The notes under the pieces: generated by a model
Databases searched by the model: none
What the model saw: only the letters and a program-made list of their open reading frames with translations
What the model was told of the DNA's origin: nothing
Assembly: GCA_002270565.1 (NCBI GenBank)
Contig: NQMI01000092.1
Coordinates: 124,001 to 188,000 of the forward strand
DNA from: Stenocarpella maydis
Taxonomy: Eukaryota > Ascomycota > Sordariomycetes > Diaporthales > Diaporthaceae
DNA: 64,000 nt
Reading direction: 5' to 3'
Program-made: the position numbers and the translations under genes
Shown: piece by piece, positions 41,691-51,441 of the stretch
How the letters are laid out: every line of letters starts with the position of its first letter
How positions within the stretch are numbered: position 1 is the stretch's first letter

Positions 41691-44600
41691 TTTGCTGGTT
41701 CGGAGAATAACTTGGCCAGAAATATAGTCCGGAATAGTATCAGCCGACCAATTCAGCGTCAAGACGGCCGGGACACGTTGGAGGCGGTACAAGCTTGATA
41801 TGTACTATGTGAGTGCCCTTTCTGGGTTGACACAGCAGACTTTAGTACGTTCCACGGCTTCAAACTATCAAGGCATCTTATCATGCAATGTTACTCTGGC
41901 ATTCGTCAGCCACCTATTCGTGACGCACGGTAGTGGATAGCCAAGCCATGGAGGATGAGAGTGGGGGGGGGGTTGTCAAGGGCAGTGATATGGGCAGTGA
42001 TATGCTGGTAGGCCACTGAGTTGTGACATCGGCACGGAACTGCCGAGACCGCACGACGGCAAGACATGGCGCATAGCGATATCAAATATAGAGGACTAGA
42101 TAACAACAATTCGGGAACCACCTCTGTATAGCTATTGTTACATTCTCGAGTCCTGTCGCTGCTATCTTATCGCCGCATGCCCGCGGGGTCGGTCGGTGTC
42201 TATCACCCTCGGCAGTGTATTGGATGTCCTGAAGTCCGTCATGCGAGCCGCCTTTCCAAGTTTGGACCTTCAACGAATCCCCGCTTGTGGCTCTGGCATG
42301 GTCCTCCAAGTACAGTCACGAAGGTGGTCAGCGAATAAGCGGGGAAAGGAGTATCCAGTATCTTTTCGAGGCATTCTTTATCTTTTGGCAATCATGCCAA
42401 GACAGGCACACGGAGGGGACTGCATCTAGGGACCAGCATTCATATTATAGATAGGCATGACGGGCATCTCCAAACCGGACCGGGTTAGGTTTATGATTTT
42501 GGAGATCCCATGCGTTGAAGCGTTTTGTAAGACAATACCACAGGTAAATTAGAGGAGGAACAGCTTCGGCAGAGTGTCGACAGCTCCAGACTGTTCCTGG
42601 GAAATTTATGGGCATGAAGGAGGTATCATAATTACCTCATCTCGCAACGCAGCATTTTCAAAAGAGGCCACAGTGTATTTGCCATACATTTGTGGTGATG
42701 CTGTGGAAAAAGTTCTTGCATATAGGAACCTTATGTTGCATTTGTTGCAAACAGTCAGCTCGGGAGGCTACCTAAGCGTTTGAACCTTTGAGACCTAGGA
42801 AGTTTCAAGGTTGTTGTTAGTTGATTCTGAGATAACAGTTCTGCTTGAAAGGATGGTGAAGTTCATCATACATAGTGCAAAGTCAATGATGCCGGGTCCA
42901 AGGACCTAGCATGGAACTCAAGGAGCAAAATCCATAGTTCATGAATTAGTAGTGGCAGAGAGGCTTTCGAGGCAAGAATTCCAAGGTTTCCACGTGCTCT
43001 ACAACTCAGAAGTTTCGTAGTTCCAGCGGTTTTTATAAGGCCCAATCAGTATTTTCTGGAGTGATAGCTTTACCCATGGAGAAATGTGCCCAGGTGTGCC
43101 TCGTATTGCCGCAGAGATGGCAGCCTTGGACCCTGATGGCTCTTCGTAAGCATCTATGCTGTCCTCCACACGCCACGGGTAATTAACATCTTGTCATACA
43201 GCGATAACGGCGAGATTTGGCATATAGGATACCATTTGGTCAGGGCCACGTTGCACCTTACCTCGATTGTCGCCCCAGAAGGCCATGTCTCAGATACACT
43301 TACTCTCACAATCGCCAGAAGGTTATTGAGGTTGAAGTGACTGTGCGCCTACATTGCCAACGGATCGCCAGTACTGTGCTACTGGTTGGGCTCTACCTAC
43401 TTACATTGACTCAGCCTTTCCAGCCAACACACCAGCCCTTGGAAGAGATCTGACTCATCTTGCCAGAGGTAGAGATGCCGAAACCTGGCAAGATGATGAG
43501 TGTGATTAATCGGGTTTCGGTTGGCCCAGGACACTCCCGATGCTCAAGTGGTGCTCGGCTGGGTACTGCTGTAGAGGGGTATGATGATTCCGGGAGCCTT
43601 CGCTGCCTTCTACCAATCCTAACTAACACTGAAGAAGAAGGCGACAGCGTTGCTCGATGCAAGCAGCCCTGGACTGATTAGTCCCAGAATGGGTTGAAGC
43701 TCTGATTTCAATGGAGCATGTGTAGGATCGAGTGATCGTGTCTAAGACTGACAGAGGTTTGAAGATAGTTAGGGAGTTGTAGATGAAGGTTGTGGGGATA
43801 GCTCTGATTGATAATGCCCTCGAGGGATCCCAGAAACCTTTCAGGAGAACAAGAGAGATGCTTTGAAAGGATGGAGGATGGAGAGTGGTAGGAGAACGGT
43901 AGGTCAAACATCCCCTGATCTTGTAGGCATTCACCCGTGGACAGCAGCGTTACTATTGGTCACTAAGACACATTCATATCTCATTATGGACAGTAAGTTG
44001 GAGGAACTAAAGGAAATATTAGGGGCACAACCAAAGGTGGCAGAGTCTCAAATGAAAACAATCCATCACATCCTGTCGTTTTCAATCTTGGGATTAGTTG
44101 CTAGATGGCTCCCACTTAATACACAACGTTTGCATAAAGACTACAATAAAAGTCCCAAGTGGTAGCCCGTAAAGAGGTGGGATGTCATTGGTCTTATCTC
44201 CATCTCGTTTTTCACTTTCTTTTGTATGGCCATTGTGAAGCAGGTGCAAGTTGTGAATGGGGCCAGTGAATGGGAACATTTCAATTGCACATGGATAACG
44301 CTTTTGGGGTGCAGGTGTCTTGGAAGTATTTAAGCATCGCCATCTTTGCCCAGTAATTTCTTGAGCTTTTTTTTCCTGCATCCCAATCTTCCAATCTCCC
44401 TTGTCCTTGTATCGGGACACAAGTCTAAAGCCCTCTCCTTCTCCCTGGCCCCTTCAAAAAGGTGCCTGTCAACACTACAACTGAGCACACCACCGATTTC
44501 CTCCATCGACTTTCCACGTTCGTTTGCGGCGTGGGTCCCACCTATCAGACCATTCCAGCCCTGCACTCAAAGGCTTCCATCCAGCATCATTTCCACTCGT

Positions 44601-44763
44601 GTGCATGTCACGAGGGAAATCAGCAGTCCTTCAAACACACAATCAGCCTAAACCAACGGTCGCATAAGCTCGCAAGTCAACTTTGGAGCTCGCCTTGCCA
44701 CAGAGCTCAATCACTCTCTGCTTGCTGTGTTGGGAAACCAGGCCAGCACTCTCTAGTCACACC
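41691..44763. other. Gene-poor 3-kb spacer
   Basis: The longest gene-free stretch. I checked both strands: open frames are under about 110 codons and none resembles a family. It includes a G10 run at 41963-41972. The last 500 bp are pyrimidine-rich and probably the promoter of the gene starting near 44764. A lineage-specific small gene or non-coding RNA cannot be ruled out. Confidence 0.45.
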
Positions 44764-45691
44764 ATGGCCTCGCTGAACAATTGCACCGGCGTCTCAACCT
44801 CATATGTTGCTGCCGCCGATGGGCACCAGGTCATTTATAGGCCTTCAGATCTCAGGGACGACCAACCGGACGACCAACGCAAGGTCCTCACGCACGTCCT
44901 CATCCCAGCGAAGCAAAATCTCATGGGGCCAAACTGTCCCGCGCCGACCACAGAGAGACGAATCGTTTCCTGCACGATGTGTTCGACTTTTGGGCAAGTG
45001 GCCGATATCACGCCCTGCCTTGCTGGAACCCTTTCACGGCTGGCATGTTAAGCAAGACTGTGGCTATTGCGGGCCTCGACGAGCCCGTGCCGACTGACAG
45101 GGAGGTCAGGGCCGAGCTAAATCGACGCAACCTGTCTATGAAGGTCGCAAAGAGGCGAGAATACGAGCGTTTTGTCGGTGGTTACAACATCCAGACGGCT
45201 CACAGGGTTAGAATGCGGGGTGCGATTGTTCGAATGCGAGCCAGTGTGGAGAATGGAGTGGTGAGTGCATTAATTATATCGTTTACTAACCTTGCATGGA
45301 GGGATTCAAGCTAACCGTTCCCAAGATCAGAACGCAGCTTGTCACTGCGGACGGTGCCCTCCTGCCCGCCACTTGCAAGATGACATACCTCGACGGTATT
45401 TCGAAGCAGGATGCATACTACTACGCCTTCAGAATCCATGATGAATACGAAGTCGAGCACGTCAACGATTACAACATTGGCGTGGCCCTTTTCATTGCTC
45501 GCAATCTCATCACTACGTGGGCCAACGGCGCAGACGTCAGCGCTGAGCCAGTTGAGGAGGCCTTTGAGGAGCTGATAGATTTGATGATCCCGGTGGAGAC
45601 AATTCGTGATACGGCAACCGTTTTCTCGAACCCCGAGATGTATCGGGCATGCGAGATGGTGAAGTTGCGCCCTCGCCCTACCCTTTACTAG
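44764..45691 (+). CDS. Unrecognised gene, 5' structure unresolved
   Basis: The 3' part is solid: one frame runs from before 44931 (AKLSRADHRETNRFLHDVFD) through FWASGRYHALPCWNPFTAG and FVGGYNIQTAHRVRMRGAI to ENGV at 45260. A 65-bp intron (45261-45325, GTGAGT..CAAG) follows, and the last exon 45326..45691 gives IRTQLVTADGALLPATCKM, GISKQDAYYYAFRIHDEYEV and YNIGVALFIARNLITTWAN. The likely start, CACC-ATG at 44764 (MASLNNCTGVSTSYV), lies in another frame, and no good splice pair joins it to the downstream frame. Either an odd intron or a single-base indel lies between about 44840 and 44930. I recognise no domain; the C-terminal region looks globular and possibly conserved in fungi. No targeting signal is evident. 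Confidence 0.55.
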
Positions 45692-46685
45692 GACGAAGAT
45701 GAAGATCAATGACAGCCAGTCTGGTCAACCCTGAGAAGTCTCGCTAACTATCGATTTTCGTTCCACAGCTCTGGTCCATTAGTGTCCAACTGTGGAGTCA
45801 GCAGAAGCCGTGGTGGTACCATGGTCGTATCGCGGCCACACCTGGGCAGAGCATGGTCACACACGTCACCTTTCAGACAGCATGGAAGCACTGTGGGGGG
45901 TGATCGTGACGGCAGTGTTGCCGAGTCTAGAATTTTGATGCAATCATGGCGCTCAGGAGCTATGAGGGGGCAGTCGACTAGATCCATGGAATCAATTTAT
46001 GCATGAGGCAAGGCATATTTCCCATGGTTGACGTGGCTACACGCCACAAGTCTGAGCTGAGACTCCCAACCCCCCCCCCCCNCCCATATCTCGAGAGCAA
46101 ATGCTCAAATCTGAAAAGTCGAACGCACACCAGTACTCAATGGTTACTTCGACTGACCGCACTCAAGGCCTAGTTACTCGGAAGCACTCGGAGCCCGCAA
46201 TACCGCCTGCCACAAACGATTTCACCTAACGCCCACCGCCTTTGCTAATTCCTAACCTGTAAAGCGAGTTTCTCTACAGGGCGTAAATCAGCCTGGGGCG
46301 TATGAGGCCACTTGCAGCTTTTGACCCCACGACAGGGTTTGTATGGGACTCTTGTGGCTATTGCCCGCAATTTATCTCCCCAGGTCCGTAATGATCCAGA
46401 TGCCCTGGTCATATTTGCGGAAGTGTGAGGCAAGGGGGTTGGAAGCCGCGCCATGGCCACTGCACCCCTACGTCATGGCGACGCAGGAATGCTGAAATTG
46501 GAAGCTCGAGCTGCAGTGGCAAGCGTGCCTGCGCGTCATGGCCTCGTATAATAGGTAGGCACTTGAGAGTAAGAACGACTGCTGACCCCCCATCCAAACG
46601 CCCTGTCCCTACACAGAATACCATCTATCGCCTGCCCACTGACCACCGTCGCCTCCAACCGCCAGTAACCGCCAATCCCGCAGAC
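45692..46685. other. Intergenic spacer with an ambiguous base
   Basis: About 1 kb. It holds a C homopolymer at 46070-46085 interrupted by an N at 46082, where the assembly is uncertain. The last part is the promoter and leader of the gene at 46686. No gene seen. Confidence 0.55.
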
Positions 46686-47921
46686 ATGATTCCGTCAAGG
46701 ACTGTCGCGCGCTCGCTGCCCCGTGCTGCACGCCCCATCAGAGCCCCACGCGCACGGCAGGTCCGCCTCCAATCCACCACCACATCCTCTCCGAGCAGCA
46801 GCAATGCCCGTGCCGGCACGTCGCCCATCGCCATCGGTGCTGCTGGCGGCCTCACAGCTGGGGCTCTCCTCTACGGCGCGTACTATTTCAGCCCCGCTGG
46901 CAAGATTATGAGATCAATCAACAAGGCCACAAAGGAAACAGCCAAGAAGTACGACGAGGCCGCTCAAAAGATCCAGCAGAACACCCCCGATGCCGGCCAG
47001 ACAGCGGGCCAGATCAAGGAGTTCTGCTACAGCTACGTCACTTACATCCCGGGCGGGAGGCACTACGTTGATATCGTCTTCGATGACCTCGACACAATCA
47101 GGAGGAACAACAAGGAGGACGCAGACCGCGTCCTCAACGATGCCTACAAGCGATTCCAAGACATCTCAAAGCAAGGGCTCAGCACGGAGAGCCTCGGCAG
47201 ACTGTATGACGCCCTGGCTGACCTGTCAGCCAGGCTGGCCGACATTGGAACGGATGCGCTGGGCGACTTGCTTGACAACCACCCGGAACTGAGGAACAAG
47301 TTCGGCGAGAGCATCGACCAGCTGAAGCAGCTGGGCGACCAGTATGGTCCCGAGGCCAAGGAGGAAGTCAGCAAGACATGGCGCCAGCTGGCGGAAATCA
47401 CGGCCGGCGGTCTCTCGGCGTCCAACCTGGACAAGGCCCGCAGGGTTGTCGAGGAAAAGGCCCAGAAGGTCCGGAAACTCGGAGATGAGGCATGGAAGAA
47501 GGGCCTAGAGGAGGCCAGGCCTTACCTGGACAAGAACCCACAGGTGAAGGAACTGGTGGAAAAGAACACCGATGCCCTGAAGCAGGGCAACGCGGCGGAG
47601 TTGTTCAAGAGGGCCAAGGATGCAGCCCAGTCGGGAAAGACAGGCGATCTCGAGAGCTACGTCAAGGAGGCGGTGGACAGGCCCAAGTCCAAGGGCTCCC
47701 AGCTCGCTGGCGGCACGGGCCTGGAGCAGTACATTGGCCAGATCCCCAATGGCAGCGAGATCCTGTCCAAGCTTCAGCAGCTCAGGGAGGTCGCGGAGAA
47801 GCACACAGATGAGGGCGAGAGGCTTGTCAGGGACACAATGGACGAGCTCAAGGGGGTGCTTGAGAACAAGTCCAAGAGGGCCGAGAACATCCTGGAGAAG
47901 GCGAAGCAGGAGTCCAAGTAG
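46686..47921 (+). CDS. Mitochondrial membrane-anchored helical protein, function unknown
   Basis: 411 aa, one exon. I chose ATG 46686 (MIPSRTVARSLPRAARPIRA), because it opens with an Arg-rich, acid-free leader typical of mitochondrial import; the longer open frame upstream lacks such features. A Gly/Ala-rich span (IAIGAAGGLTAGALLYGAYYF, residues about 51-71) is probably an inner-membrane anchor. The remaining 340 residues are charged, helical and LEA/apolipoprotein-like, with repeated amphipathic segments such as TKETAKKYDEAAQKIQQN, LDKARRVVEEKAQKVRKLGD and KRAENILEKAKQE. This would put a long coiled helical domain in the intermembrane space or matrix. I know similar unnamed proteins in Sordariomycetes but no assigned function; MICOS-like or prohibitin-like roles are only speculation. 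Confidence 0.8.
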   Translation: MIPSRTVARSLPRAARPIRAPRARQVRLQSTTTSSPSSSNARAGTSPIAIGAAGGLTAGALLYGAYYFSPAGKIMRSINKATKETAKKYDEAAQKIQQNTPDAGQTAGQIKEFCYSYVTYIPGGRHYVDIVFDDLDTIRRNNKEDADRVLNDAYKRFQDISKQGLSTESLGRLYDALADLSARLADIGTDALGDLLDNHPELRNKFGESIDQLKQLGDQYGPEAKEEVSKTWRQLAEITAGGLSASNLDKARRVVEEKAQKVRKLGDEAWKKGLEEARPYLDKNPQVKELVEKNTDALKQGNAAELFKRAKDAAQSGKTGDLESYVKEAVDRPKSKGSQLAGGTGLEQYIGQIPNGSEILSKLQQLREVAEKHTDEGERLVRDTMDELKGVLENKSKRAENILEKAKQESK

Positions 47922-48180
47922 GCTCTTATGCGGCCAACCCCCGACAGCCTATGTACCATAACATCACCATAATTTAGCCATGGCTCTGCGCGGGAGAACT
48001 GATATTCTGTTTCCTGCGTTTTGTGCACGTCTTGGTCTCGCCACCCGAGTGGTCCTCTCCTCCATGACCGAGCCGTTGCGTCTAGGGAGACGAAGGAGCC
48101 ATGGAGACAGAGAAACGCTGGTCCTCTGGCCCAGCACCCCACCCTCTCCGGCTGCATCGAAGAAGTGTGGACGGACCCCA

Positions 48181-49218
48181 TCACCCTGGCTTTGAGCAAT
48201 AACTTTTATGGAAACTCCAGGCCATCTTCTGGTGGTCTCTGCCGCAGTACCACTCCGCCTTGCACCCCCCACATTTGCTGTCACTCTTGACCGGCGCGCC
48301 ACAATGCCCGCACCACTTTTCTTCAGCCTTGGCCTCTAACCTCCGCTTAGCCCTCGCTGCGACCTCCCTAAACCAACCATCCAAGGTGCGGTGAGCAGCC
48401 ACGCGATTTGACACCTGAACCGAGCCCGGGACGACGGCGTGGCAGATGGTGCCCACGCGCCGGCGATACTCGGGTGCCGAATCCAGAGCAAAGAGGCCCC
48501 GGCCCTTCTTCCCGGGGCCGCGGCCGAGGTCTCCAAATTGCATGCTGCTCAGGTCCAGGAATGACTGGGCAATACCTTGTTCCTCCACGACTGGGTCCTG
48601 GCCGGACGGGTTGAACCTGGCTACAGCATGCACCATGTGGTCTTCCCCCCCACTGGTGTAGCCCTTATCCTGCGACAGGAGGATGCTGGTAGTCTGCACG
48701 CGAGGCTTGAGCAGGGTCTGCTCGACAATGCGGAAGGTGTCGACAGACGTGACGTACGAGGGTGCTGGGTCTTGCGGCCCTGGCAGCTGCGGCCCATGCC
48801 GGATGCGCAGGCGCGCGGAGGGCGGGAACAGGTCGAAGAAGTACTGCAGTATCGCAACGCAGGGGAAGCACATGTCGTGGCAGCGCGGCCGGTGGAAGTA
48901 CGTCTCGAGTTGTTCTGGGGTGGAGAAGTTGAGTGGGTTTGCGGGGGCGAGACGGCGCGCTGGGAGCATGTTGAGGGGGGTATCAGGTTCTGATGTGCTG
49001 CTTACCGGCCCTGGCGGCTCGGCGTCGAAGATGATGAGAGTCTCGTTGTCCTCGGCCCAGACGGGCTCCGGTAACATGGTTGAGTCCCGGCCGGGCAGGA
49101 CCACCTCATACAGCTTGGAGCCTCGGAACCGGGGGTCCGTAGAGGCCCTCTCGTAGGTCAGCAGCAGGGCAATGTCGACGAGGTCCAGGACCTGGCTGTC
49201 GCCCGGAGCTGCGGCCAT
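48181..49218 (-). CDS. MYND-type zinc-finger protein
   Basis: 345 aa, single exon, start ATG 49218 (MAAAPGDSQVLDLVD). The C-terminal 40 residues form a MYND zinc finger: C-G-H-C then C-G-G-C, Y-C-x3-H, H-x3-Y-C (WCGHCGAPVKSDSKCGGC, AEWYCGRDHQ, HKSYC). MYND fingers bind proline-rich peptides and act as adaptors, and here they sit at the very end. The preceding 290 residues have no SET domain, so this is not a SMYD methyltransferase; they look fungal-specific, with a proline-rich middle. Likely nuclear or cytosolic. The gene is divergent from the mitochondrial carrier gene at 49958, sharing about 740 bp of upstream DNA. Confidence 0.85.
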   Translation of the reverse strand: MAAAPGDSQVLDLVDIALLLTYERASTDPRFRGSKLYEVVLPGRDSTMLPEPVWAEDNETLIIFDAEPPGPVSSTSEPDTPLNMLPARRLAPANPLNFSTPEQLETYFHRPRCHDMCFPCVAILQYFFDLFPPSARLRIRHGPQLPGPQDPAPSYVTSVDTFRIVEQTLLKPRVQTTSILLSQDKGYTSGGEDHMVHAVARFNPSGQDPVVEEQGIAQSFLDLSSMQFGDLGRGPGKKGRGLFALDSAPEYRRRVGTICHAVVPGSVQVSNRVAAHRTLDGWFREVAARAKRRLEAKAEEKWCGHCGAPVKSDSKCGGCKAEWYCGRDHQKMAWSFHKSYCSKPG

Positions 49219-49957
49219 GATGCCTCAGCGTGGCAGGACGTTGGTCTCCGGCTCAGGAGTAACTAGTTAGCCTGCAAGAAGCAGAGGCCGCGTGGCCATG
49301 ACACTTGGAGGACCGGGGCGTAAAGGCTTCATACATGGGCCGGGGCCTGAGATCTTTTGTTTGTGCATATTCATTCCCGCAGATCCATACCAGACAGAGC
49401 AAACTCTGATTTGATTGACCTGTACAAACGAAACGACAAACACCCTCTCCGGGTCAACCAGTGCTGCCATAGCACGAGCAGGGTACACACAGACCACTCG
49501 GATGCGATCAAGAGGCCCTCTCAGCCGTTACACAGTACACTCATGGACACTGCTGTTGGCAAATAAGAGTTTTGCCACTGGTGTGCTCTGTTAAGACACC
49601 CTGCGCATGCTGTACACACATGCTGTGTATAATATAACTAGGTGGACTAGCTACGTACTAAGTACTGGGTGAATTAACTGAGTGACGCTCAGACAGGAAC
49701 AGTAGAGTACTCCGTAGTGTGAATAAGCTGGGGCCATCTGCCAGGTGCTGGCCGGCTGGCAGCAACCTCAACTCAGGCCTCCACCGAGCCTGGCCAGCTG
49801 ACCCCAAAAGCGCTCGCCTCTCGCTCTCACTGTCCATCTCAGTCAAGCTTGACTCCCCGTCACCGCTGTCGCATGTTCAGCCAGGCCACGCCAGGCCACG
49901 CCAGACACCCATCCCGTTTTGGCATCCCGACACATCAGATGGAATGTCTCGTCGATC
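49219..49957. promoter_or_regulatory. Shared upstream region of two divergent genes
   Basis: About 740 bp between the MYND gene (-) and the carrier gene (+). No gene is seen. A short upstream ATG at 49939, out of frame with the carrier start at 49958, could damp its translation. Confidence 0.5.
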
Positions 49958-51325
49958 ATGAACCCCCTCGACCCTGGCGCCGGCGCCGCTGACCCGCGCT
50001 CGCCCTTTGACTTTGGCGTCCTGCCCGTTGTCGCCCCCGACGACAGGAACCCGCGCACCAACGCCGCAACAGCCGCCACAGCCGCCGGTGTCCGCGCCTT
50101 TACGGCCCAGGCCATCGCCTTCTACTTCAGGGCCCCAGTCAAGGCCTTCTTCCGCACGCGCGTCGACTACCTGGCCTATGCTCGGAATCTGCAGCAGCAA
50201 CGGGCGGACAATTACCCCTTGGCCAACCTGTCCGCCCCCAACGGGTCCTCCAGGCAGACATGGTGGCAGTGGCTGCGCTCTGTGGGCTCAAGGACCACCC
50301 CCGGCATTCTTGCCACCGCTGTCAGGCACCATGGCTGGAGGATCATACCTGACCAGGTGCTCCCTCCCCTGATCGCCAATGTCGGCGTGGGCGCGGTGCT
50401 GTACACAAGCTACCTGCAAATCCTCGGTCGCCTGCACGAGGAGAGCAGCAGGGCTACCAAGAGGGTCTACCCGCCCCCATCGCCCAGCGAGACCTTCACT
50501 GCGGGCCTGCTGGCTGGGTCCATCCAGAGCGTCGCGGCTGCGCCCCTTGACGCCATCCAGGCACGGTTCGAGCGCGGCGGCAAGGGCCCCGAGGTCATCA
50601 GCGACGGCAATGGCCGGCCCCAGAGCATGTGGGCCTTCAGCTACGCCAAGCTCCGGGAGATCGGGCTGCGCGGCATCTTCGCCGGGTGGGGCCTCTCTTT
50701 TGCCAAGGACAGCCTGGGGTCTGCAGTCTTCTTCAGCACCTTCGAGTATGTCAAGGCGCAGTCATACTACTCCTTCGTGGCCTGGTACTACGCTCAGCTC
50801 AGTGAGGACGTAGTCAACGTGTTATCCAGGAGACATCCCGCCGATAGCAAAGACAGCCAGAAGCCCAAGACTATTCGACCACACTACGCCATCGAACCCG
50901 CATTCCTCATGCTCGCCGGGCTCGGGGCGTCCATCGCCCAGCAGGTCATCATCCACCCGCTCACACATGTTCAGATGGAGCACTGGGAGCACCTCGAGTA
51001 TCTCGACGCTCAGTCACGCAAGATCCGCAGGTACCAGGACGCCAAGGCGCCCGGCGAGAAGTGGCGCTGGAAGATGTTCAGAGCCTACTACAACGCCTAC
51101 AGGGAGACCTGGGCCAAGTGCGTCGAAGAGAGCAAATCACAGGAGGGCAACGGGCCCAACGCTCTGAGACGCTGGCTATTCCGCGGGTTCTGGTGGAACG
51201 CCCTGCGCCAGGTTCCCTCCACCAGTGCCGGACTGGTCATCTTTGAGCTGGTTAGGCGCAAATATGGAATGGGCGGGGACGCCGTCCGCATCAACAAGGA
51301 TGGATACGACATCTTACTCTCTTAG
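49958..51325 (+). CDS. Divergent mitochondrial carrier-family protein
   Basis: 455 aa, single exon, start ATG 49958 (MNPLDPGAGAADPRSP). Two carrier-type signatures remain: ETFTAGLLAGSIQSVAAAPLDAIQARF (repeat two, P-L-D-x-I-x-R) and LAGLGASIAQQVIIHPLTHVQM (repeat three, P-L-T-x-V-Q); the first is only weakly visible, near TAVRHHGW. GIFAGWGLSFAKDSLGSAVF resembles the carrier's even-numbered helix. The protein is longer than the usual 300 aa because of an N-terminal extension and an insert before the last helix. In fungi such outer- or inner-membrane carrier-like proteins are mostly uncharacterised, and Ugo1-like fusion factors are comparably degenerate. Transport activity is uncertain. Confidence 0.8.
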   Translation: MNPLDPGAGAADPRSPFDFGVLPVVAPDDRNPRTNAATAATAAGVRAFTAQAIAFYFRAPVKAFFRTRVDYLAYARNLQQQRADNYPLANLSAPNGSSRQTWWQWLRSVGSRTTPGILATAVRHHGWRIIPDQVLPPLIANVGVGAVLYTSYLQILGRLHEESSRATKRVYPPPSPSETFTAGLLAGSIQSVAAAPLDAIQARFERGGKGPEVISDGNGRPQSMWAFSYAKLREIGLRGIFAGWGLSFAKDSLGSAVFFSTFEYVKAQSYYSFVAWYYAQLSEDVVNVLSRRHPADSKDSQKPKTIRPHYAIEPAFLMLAGLGASIAQQVIIHPLTHVQMEHWEHLEYLDAQSRKIRRYQDAKAPGEKWRWKMFRAYYNAYRETWAKCVEESKSQEGNGPNALRRWLFRGFWWNALRQVPSTSAGLVIFELVRRKYGMGGDAVRINKDGYDILLS

Positions 51326-51441
51326 GCGTGGCTTGGGATATGTAAAGCATAGCGCAGGTTTTTTTGTTTCTTGTGTTAGACGATAGATACCATCTCCCTT
51401 TTCTCCGCGTGTTTATATACACCTCCCGTCTCAGAAACCCT

